From Pleurodeles waltl (taxonomy: Eukaryota; Chordata; Amphibia; Caudata; Salamandridae): a DNA stretch of 64,000 bases. Positions 56,520-64,000 of this stretch are shown one piece after another. Each line of letters opens with the position of its first letter. Position 1 is the stretch's first letter. Made by a program: the position numbers and the translations under genes. Below the pieces are notes generated by a model. That model was not told where the DNA came from. It ran no database searches and saw nothing but the letters and a program-made list of their open reading frames with translations. Location of the stretch: assembly GCF_031143425.1 (NCBI RefSeq), contig NC_090437.1:1178346863-1178410862 (forward strand), written 5' to 3'.

Positions 56520-56930
56520 TGATGATGGTGTGCTGGGCGTCAGCGATGGTGAAGTGGGCCGAGCTGCCAACAAGACAGGAAGGCCAAGGGGCAGCTGGGG
56601 GGCTCTGTCCAGCTCAAAAAGGTTAGTAACTGCTCAACCAGACCACACAGCTTTCTCCATTAAATGTCCTGGGAAGTGGGAGTTGCCTGGGTGGGAGGCG
56701 GTAGGGCACGGTGGCATAAGCAGCTGAGGGGGGAAGAGTGTAGGCAGATACGAACAAAGGAAGCGGGCGGAGCTGTCAACAAGGCAGGAAGGCCAAGGAG
56801 CCGCTGGGAGCTGTTTCCGGCCCAAGGTGGTCAGGCACTGCCTTGATTGATTGATTGAATAAAGCCTGCATTCTACTGTGGTTGGTCTGCAGTTGTGACT
56901 TTGTTCTAGTCCAGTGCGACCATATAACAT
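56520..56930 (+). repeat. Repeat with internal duplication and GATT tail
   Basis: Two copies of a segment containing GGAAGGCCAAGG.GC.GCTGGG (about 56577 and 56787) lie about 210 bp apart. They are followed by TTGATTGATTGATTGAATAAAGCC near 56845. It could be a SINE or LINE 3' end in plus orientation; class not determined. Confidence 0.45.
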
Positions 56931-56934
56931 TAGT

Positions 56935-57123
56935 TGGTGCCTTATGCACTATATTTACTTAAATCTTTAAAATTGTATGTCTCCGGTTCTACTGATTGGA
57001 CAAAATGATTTAATACACTTTACTCTATTTGTCTGAATTGGTGAGGTATTTTTCTTGTGTTGTATTTTTGCTTTGTTACTGTTGGAAGTGCTGCATAAAT
57101 ACTTTACACGTTGCTTCTATGTT
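56935..57123 (+). repeat. Fragment of an older GyA-type LTR at the GyB insertion site
   Basis: TTACTGTTGGAAGTGCTGCATAAATACTTTACACGTTGC matches, in complement, the part of the GyA LTR near 21540-21570 (shared AAATACTTTACAC.T). It is interrupted by the GyB LTR at 57124; its continuation should lie beyond the window. Confidence 0.55.
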
Positions 57124-60083
57124 TGTAAGAGGCTGGCCTGGCTTATAGTGGGTACCTGATGGTACTTGCACCTTGTGCCAGGTCCAGTTATCCCTTATTA
57201 GTAGATTAGTAGTGTTCTAGCAGCTTAGGCTGATAGAGGTAGCTTTAGCAGAGCAGCTTAGGCTGAACTAGGAGACATGCAAAGCTCCTACTATACCACT
57301 TATATCATATAGCACTACATCATAAGAATCACAATACTCAAAGTTACTAAAAATAAAGGTACTTTATTTTAGTGACAATATGCCAGAAAATATCTCAGAG
57401 GATATACTCACTTAGGAGGTAAGTAAAATACAGAAAATATACACACAAACCAAAATCAGGTAAGTAACCAGTTAGCAAAGTAGTGCAAACACTGTAGAAT
57501 ACAATAGGATGCAATAGGCTTAGGGGCAACACAAACCATATACTAAGAAAGTGGAATGTGAACCACTTAGGGACCCCAGGCCTAGTGTAGTGTGTAGAGG
57601 GTCGCTGAGAGTGTAAAAAAACACAAAGGGTGTCCAAGATATCCCACCCCAAGAGCCTGAAAAGTAGGAGTAAAGTGACCCTACTTCCCCTGAAACACAC
57701 TAAAATCGTCATAGGAGATTCTACAAAGACCACAACAGACTGCAAAGCACTGAAGACGGATTCCTGGACCTGAGGACCTGTAAAGGAAGGGGACCAAGTC
57801 CAAGAGTCACAAAAGTGTCCAGGGGGGAAGGAGCCCACTAAACCCTGGATGAAGGTGCAAAATGGCTACCTTGAGGAGAAAGAAGCTGAAGATTATGCAA
57901 CAACGGAAGGTGGCATGAACTTCTCCTTTGTACAGAAGATGTCCCATGGCGTGCTGGAGGATGCAGAGTTGTTTCCACACAGAAAAAACACAAACAGGCC
58001 TTGCTAGCTGCAAAGGTCACAGTTGAAGAAAAAGGGTGCTGTCCAGGCCCAGGAAGGACCAGGAGGTCGCCCCTTGGACGAGGAGACAGAGGGGGCACTC
58101 AGCAACACAGAGAGCCCATGCAACAGCAGGCAGCACCCGCAGAGGTACTTGAACATGGGTTCAAGAGAACTGAGCATGGCGGTCATCTCAACACTACAAA
58201 GGAAAGTCCCACGAAGCCGGTGGTCAACTCAGTGAGTTGAACAACGCAGGACAAAGTGCTCAGGACATGGGCTGTGCTGTGCATGAAGGATTCCTTGCAA
58301 AAGTGCACAGAAGCCCTAGCAGCTGCAGTTCACGCAGTACACAGGATTACTGTCTAGCATGGGGAGGCAAGGACTTACCTCTACCAAATTTGGACAGATG
58401 GACCACTAGACTGTCAGGGTCACTTGGATCTAGCTCCTGTTTTCCAGGGACCATGCTTGTCAGAATGAGAGGGGACCCAGAGGACCGGTGAAGCAGAAGT
58501 TTGATGCCTGCTGTAGCTGGGGGAAGATTCCGTCGACCCACAGGAGATTTCTTCTTGGCTTCCAGTGCAGGGTGAAGGCAGACAGACCCCAGAGCATGCA
58601 GCACCAGGAAACAGTCAAGAAAGCCAGTAGGATTAGGCACTACAATGTCGCTGGTAGTATTCTTGCTACTTTGTTGCAGTTTTGCTGGCGTCCTATAGCA
58701 GTCAGTGGTTGATCCTTGGCAGAAATTAAAGAGGGAGATGCAAAGGAACTCTGGTGAGCTCCTGCATTCGTTATCTGAAGAGAAGCCCACAGGAGAGACC
58801 CTAAATAGCCCTCAGAGGAGGATTGGCCACCTAGTCAGGTAAGCACCTATGAGGTGGGGTCTCTGACGTCGCCTGCTGGCACTGGCCACTCAGAGGCCTC
58901 CATTGTGACCTCACACCTCTGCATTCAAGATGGCAGAGGTCTGGGACACACTGGAAGAGCTCTGGGCACCACCACTGGGGTGATGATGGACAGGGGAGTG
59001 GCCACTCCCCTTTCCTTGGTCCAGTTTCACGCCAAAGCAGGGGCTGGGGGATCCTTGAACCGGTGTAGACTGGTTTATGCAAGGAGGGCACCATCTGTGC
59101 CCTTCTAAGCATTCCCAGAGGCCAGGAGAGGCTACTCCTCTCAGGCCCTTAACACCTATTTCCAAAGGGAGAGGGTGCAACACCCTCTCTCAGAGGAAAT
59201 CCTTTGTTCTGCCTTCCTGGGACTGGGCTGCCCAGACCCCAGGAGGGCAGAAGCCTGTCTGTGGGTTGGCAGCAGCGGTAGCTGCAGTGAAAACCCCAGA
59301 GAGCTGGTTTGGCAGTACCCGGGGTCCATGCTGGAGCCCCGGGGATGCACGGGATTGGCACTCCAATACCAGATTTGGCATGGGGGGACAATTCCATGAT
59401 CTTAGACATGTTAAATGGCCATATTCAGAGTTGCCATTGTGAAGCTACATATAGGTATTGACCTATATGTAGTGCACGCGTGTAATGGTAACCCTGCACT
59501 CACAAAGTCCGGGAAATTGCCCTGAACTATGTTGGGGCACCTTGGCTAGTGCCAGGGTGCCCTCACACTTAGTAACTTTGCACCTAACCTTCACTAAGTG
59601 AAGGTTAGACATATAGGTGACTTATAACTTACTCAAGCGCAGTGTAAAATGGCTGTGAAATAACCTGGACGTTATTTCACTCAGGCTGCAGTGGCAGTCC
59701 TATGTAAGAATTGTCTGAGCTCCCTTTGGGTAGCAAAAGAAATGCTGCAGCCCATAGGGATCTCCTGGAACCTCAATACCCTGAATACCTAGGTACCATA
59801 TGCTAGGGAATTATAAGGGTGTTCCAGTGTGCCAATTAGAATTGGTAAAAATGGTCACTAGCCTGCAGTGACAATTTTAAAGGCAGAGAGAGCATAAGCA
59901 CTGAGGTTCTGATTAGCAGAGCCTCAGTGACACAGTTAGGCACCACACAGGGAACACACATTCAGGCCACAACTAAGAGCACTGGGGTCCTGGCTGGCAG
60001 GATCCCAGTGAGACAGGTAAAAACAAACTGACACACAAGTAAAAATGGGGGTAACATGCCAGGCAAAATGGTACTTTCCTACA
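57124..60083 (-). repeat. GyB 3' LTR (2960 bp) and polypurine tract
   Basis: It begins TGTAAGAGGCTGGCCTGG and ends GGTACTTTCCTACA. It matches the solo LTR 32579-35502 along its length. On the plus strand it is followed by CAACCCCCCCCCCACC (60084-60099), whose complement is the G-rich polypurine tract. The 5' LTR lies outside the window. Confidence 0.87.
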
Positions 60084-60117
60084 CAACCCCCCCCCCACCA
60101 AACGAGGGACAATGAGG

Positions 60118-61977
60118 CTAACCTTGCCCAGATGAGTCTTCATTGTCTAAGTGGAAATATCTGGAGAGTCCATCTGCATTGGAGTGGGTTCTCCCAGGTC
60201 TATGTTCCACTGTATAGTCCAGTCCCTGTAGGGAGATGGACCACCTCAACAATTTAGGGTTTTCACCTTTCATTTGTTTAAGCCATAATAAAGGTTTGTG
60301 GCCTGTCTGAACAATAGAGTGAGTACCAAAAAGGTATGGTCTCAACTTTTTCAGTGCCCAGACCACAGCAAAGGCCTCCCTCTCTATGGTAGACCAACAC
60401 TTTTCTCTAGGGGTCCACCTCCTGCTGATCCGGACCCTCAGTGTTTAGCTGTGATAGTACTGCCGCTACCCCTAATTCAGAAGCATTAGTCTGGACTATG
60501 AATTGTTTGGAGTAACAAGGGTTATTTAGGACAGGTGCAGAGCACATGGCCTGTTTTAGCTCATCAAAAGCCTTTTGACAGCTAGCTGTCCACAATACCT
60601 TTTTAGGCATCTTCTTACTAGTGAGGTCATTAAGATGGGCTGCAATGGAGCCATAATTCTTGATGAACCTCCTATAGTACCCTGTGAGGCCTAAGAAGGC
60701 TCTCACCTGGGTTTGAGTTGTAAGAGGAGCCCATTCCCCTGCAGTGGTGAAATATTTTCCCCACGTCCCAGGTGGCCCAGATAAACCACTTTCCCCTGAC
60801 CTCTCTGGTACTTTGAAGCCTAGATAGTGAGGCCTGCCTTTTGCAGGGCCTCCAAATCCTTCCATAGGTGGACCAGGTGCTCATCCCAGGTGGAGCTAAA
60901 TACAGCTATATCATCTAGATATGCTGCACTAAAAGTTTCCAAACCTTGCAGGACTGTGTTCACCAACCTCTGAAAAGTGGCAGGTGCATTCTTCAAACCA
61001 AAGGGCATAACGGTGAACTGATAGTGCCCTCCAATGGTAGAAAATGCAGTTTTTGGTTTAGCATCTTCTGGTAATTTAATCTGCCAATATCCTGCAGTTA
61101 AATCAAAAGTGCTTAGATACATGGCAGAAGCCACTGTATCTATTAGCTCATCTGCCCTGGGTATAGGGTGAGCATCAGTTTTGGTTACTTGATTGAGAAC
61201 TCTGTAGTCAACACATAGCCTCATTTCTCTTTTACCATCTTTACTGTGAGGTTTTGGGACAAGCACCACTGGGCTAGCCCATGGGATTTCTGAAGGCTCA
61301 ATCACTCTTAAGTCCAGCATTTTCTGTACCTCTTGTTTTATGCAATCTCTGACATGGTCGGGCTGCCTATAAATCTTACTTTTGACAGGTGAACTGTCTC
61401 CAGTATTGATTGTGTGCTCACACCAGATAGTTGTACTTGGTATCAGTGAGAAGAGGTCAGAGAATTGGCCTAGTAGATTTATACAGTTGTCCTTTTGCTC
61501 AGCAGTAAGGCAATCTGCAAGCACCACTCCCTCCACTAACCCATCAGCTTCAGTGGTGGAGAAGAGGTCAGGGAGAGGGTCACTCTCTTCTTCCTGCCCC
61601 TCATCAGTTGCCATGAGCAGGCTTACGTCAGCCCTGTCATAGTAAGGTTTTAGGCGATTGACATGGAGCACCCTAAGGGGACTCCTGACAGTGCCCAGGT
61701 CTACCAAATAGGTAACCTCAACCTTCTTTTCAACAATGAGATGGGGTCCACTCCATTTTTCCTGGAGTGCTCTTGGGGCCAAAGGCTCCAATACCCACAC
61801 CTTCTGTCCTGGGTGGTACTGGGTCAGGACAGCCTTCTGATCATGCCATTGCTTTTGGAGCTCTTGGCTGGCCTGAAGGTTTTTACTGGCCTTTTTCATG
61901 TACTCAGCCATTCTGGATCTTAGGCCAAGTACATAGTCCACAATGTCTTGCTTTAGAGCTTTTAAAGGTTGTCCCAA
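60118..61977 (-). pseudogene. GyB pol: reverse transcriptase and RNase H
   Basis: Minus strand. Frame 61977-60820 starts in the integrase-RT linker (GQKVWVLEPLAPRALQEKW, RSPLRVLHVNRLKPYY) and continues into RT: LCVDYRVLNQV, FDLTAGYWQIKL, MPFGLKNAPATFQ and AYLDD (about 60920). It stops after the thumb start (LTI). The next frame, 60865-60407, gives VRAFLGLTGYYRRF and the RNase H start, VQTNAS, where the usual catalytic Asp (TDAS) is Asn. The final frame, 60366-60118, holds VVWALKKLRPYLFG, VQTGHKPL (usual TDH is TGH) and NADGLSR. Both RNase H changes hit catalytic-type positions, in addition to the frame breaks. Confidence 0.87.
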
Positions 61978-62048
61978 CCCTCCTTCACAAGAGCAAGGGG
62001 ACCTCTTACAGGGTGTCCAAAGAGGAGTTCAGAGGGGCTAAAGCCCAC

Positions 62049-63008
62049 TCATTTTTGGGGTACCTCCCTATAATCAAAAAGGAGGCATGGCAACAGGACA
62101 TCCCATCTCCTTCTGAGTTTTTCAGGGAGTCCCATAATCATACCTTTGAGAGTTTTATTAAACCTCTCAACCAGACCATTTGTCTGTGAATGATAAGGAG
62201 TAGTGAACTTATAAGTTACACCACACTCCTTCCACATAGCTTTGAGGTATGCAGACATTAATTTACTACCTCTGTCTGACACCACTTCCTTAGGGAAACC
62301 CACTCTGGAAAAGATTCCCAGGAGGGCCTTTGCCACTGCAGGAGCTGTAGTGGTCCTTAAGGGTATGGCTTCAGGATACCTAGTGGAATGGTCCACTACC
62401 ACAAGGATACACCTATTGCCTGAAGCTGTTGGAGGGTCAAGGGGGCCAACTATGTCAACCCCTACCCTTTCAAAGAGCACCCTAACCACTGGGAGTGGAA
62501 TTAAGGGGGCCTTAGGTGTGCCACCAGTCTTGCCACTGGCTTGGCAGGTCCCACAGGAGCGACAAAACTCCTTAGTGTCCTCTGACATATGAGGCCAGTG
62601 AAACAATGGAAAAAGTCTGTCCCAAGTTTTGCTCTGGCCCAAATGCACAACCAAAGCAATATCATGTGCCAAGGTCAGAAGAAACTCCCTATACTGCAAA
62701 GGGATAACCAATCCCCTGGCAGCTCCAGGTTAAGGGTCCCTTGACTCAGTATAAAGGAGGTGATCTTCCCAGTAGACCTTATGGCTATCAGTGATATTCC
62801 CATTCTGCTGTTTGACAGCTTGCTGTCTTAAACCCTCTAGTGGTGGATAGGTCTGCTGTGCCACACTCAGCTCTTCCCTAGCAGCCCCCCCTGCACCAAA
62901 AAGCTCAGCTGTGTCTGCTGCCAGCCCATCTGGTGTAGGTTCTGCACAGGGAGAGGATTCCTCTTCCTCAAAAGGGGAATCTTCTGGAGAGGGAGGGATA
63001 GTGGGCAA
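62049..63008 (-). pseudogene. GyB pol: integrase
   Basis: Minus strand. 63008-62730 is the linker (EELSVAQQTYPPLEGLRQQAV) and ends in TAA. The same frame resumes at 62711 with the zinc-binding domain (HLGQSKTWDRLFPLFHWP ... FCRSCGTCQ) and the core: GVDIVGPLD, VVSDRGS and GLVERFNKTLKG supply the D,D,E residues. The frame ends at 62049. It lies directly upstream (in the sense of transcription) of RT, the inverse of the standard Ty3/gypsy order and the same as GyA. Confidence 0.87.
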
Positions 63009-63994
63009 GGATTTACCCTTTCTACCCTAGCTTTTGGGAGCACTTGGTCCATTGTTCCAGGATCCAAGCTTCCCTGTCCTCTTTGCTTCTGGGCCTGAGC
63101 CCTTGTCAAAGCAAAGATATGTCCTGGAATGCCCAGCATTGCTGCATGAGCCTCCAACTCCACTTCAGCCCAAGCTGATGTCTCCAAATCATTGCCTAGT
63201 GAGCAGTCTACAGGTAAATCAGTGGCTACCACAACTTTCTTTAGACCAGTAACCCCCACCCCCCAGGTGAGATTCACAACGGCCATGGGGTGGCTTAGAG
63301 TGTTGTTATGAGCATCAGTCACTTGGTACTGCTGACCAAGTTGGTGTTGATCAGGGCGAACCAGTTTCTCAATCACCATAGTGACACTAGCTCCTGTATC
63401 CCTGTAGGCCTCAACCTCAACATCATTTATTAGGGGAAGTTGCTTGCACTTACCCATATTAAGGGGACAAACAACCAAGGTGGCAAAGTCAATACCACCA
63501 TCAGAGACTAAAACAGCCTCTGTGGTCTCCCTAACAAGACCGACCCCAGCTACACTACCAATGGTGAGCCCAGCTACAACCTTTGATTGGCTATTTGTAG
63601 TAGACTTCCCACCACCACTGCTATTACTAGAGGCACTAGAGGACGCAGTTGGGGTTGTGGTAGTGGGAGCCTTGGTGTTTTTCTTTGGGCAGGTGGAATC
63701 ACTTGCCCAATGGCCTTTACTTTTACATAAATAACACCATGACTTCTTTTGATTGTGGGAAGAGGATTTTGACCCACCACCCCCAGAGGATTTTTGTGGG
63801 CCTGATGAAGACTCAGAATGTTTTTTATCTTTGTTCCCACCCTTGTCAGAAGACTTACCATCCTTCTTATTGCCATCCTTGTCACCACCTGTATGAACTT
63901 TTCTGTTCACTCTTGTTCTGACCCATTTGTCTGCCTTCTCTCCCAATTCTTGGGGAGAGGTCAGATCTGAGTCTACCAAGTACTGATGCAACAA
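62867..63994 (-). pseudogene. GyB gag C-terminus, zinc knuckle and protease (partial at window edge)
   Basis: Minus strand, continuing beyond 64000. It starts in the end of the SCAN-like capsid (HQYLVDSDLTSPQELGEKAD, homologous to GyA). A Lys/Asp/Ser-rich linker, a zinc knuckle CYLCKSKGHWASDSTC (CX2CX4HX6C; about 63740-63690), a Ser/Thr-rich linker and the protease active site YRDTGASVTMV (about 63400-63365) follow. The PVDCSLGNDLE block is near 63215-63180. A frame change near 63015-63025 separates it from the integrase linker frame. Confidence 0.85.
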
Positions 63995-64000
63995 GTCAGA

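Larger units (their letters stand above)
57124..64000 (-). mobile_element. GyB: Gmr1-like Ty3/gypsy retrotransposon, 3' part in window
   Basis: Minus strand. The 3' LTR is 57124-60083, then polypurine tract, RNase H, RT, integrase, protease and gag, running off the right end. Integrase precedes RT, as in GyA. It is related to but distinct from GyA (different LTR, similar proteins). Several frame breaks make it inactive. Confidence 0.88.

Overview
This window is repeat-dominated eukaryotic DNA from what looks like a very large vertebrate genome, most likely a salamander or newt. I found no host protein-coding gene, rRNA, tRNA or CRISPR array. The main evidence for the host is the element mix: vertebrate-type Ty3/gypsy retrotransposons with the integrase-before-RT (Gmr1-like) order, long 2-3 kb LTRs, an 8-9 kb PIF/Harbinger family with Myb/SANT genes, a CR1/L2-type LINE and many small palindromic MITEs. 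Harbinger expansion is known from the newt Pleurodeles, but the species assignment here is inference.

Layout. Positions 1-23504 are one minus-strand Gmr1-like gypsy element, called GyA here. Its 5' LTR is 21379-23504. Its 3' LTR is 1-1077 plus 10346-10829, split by a 9.27 kb Harbinger (E1, 1078-10345). Its gag/protease junction region is split by a second, plus-strand gypsy element of conventional gene order (GyC, 14039-19528, identical-length 179 bp LTRs). The order of events is therefore GyA first, then E1 and GyC independently.

23505-32454 holds only interspersed and tandem repeats, including a ~725 bp tandem unit at 29059-30620. 32455-38177 is an old LTR interrupted by a solo LTR (32579-35502, target duplication GTGTG). 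38837-41655 is a plus-strand solo LTR (target duplication AGCCA) sitting in the loop of an older palindrome. 42796-50926 is a second Harbinger (E2) of the same family as E1, in the opposite orientation. Two small MITEs follow (50984-51066 and 51551-51656). Next comes a Myb-only Harbinger-like element (E3, 51841-53667), then a truncated minus-strand LINE (about 54361-56500), then a fragment of an older LTR. From 57124 to the window end is another minus-strand Gmr1-like element (GyB), whose 3' LTR is 57124-60083.

The most interesting content is the E1/E2 Harbinger family. Each copy carries three genes in the same order: a Myb/SANT gene with a coiled coil (Myb1), a convergent DDE transposase, and a divergently transcribed second Myb/SANT gene with a long Ser/Thr/Pro/His-rich tail (Myb2), followed by minisatellites at the Myb2 end. 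The short motif ACCGCC/GGCGGT is clustered at both element ends and again in the transposase/Myb2 divergent promoter, which suggests one recognition sequence serving both transposition and regulation. The copies are broken in different places: E2 keeps an open two-exon Myb1 of 398 codons, E1 keeps most of Myb2, and both transposases are frame-disrupted.
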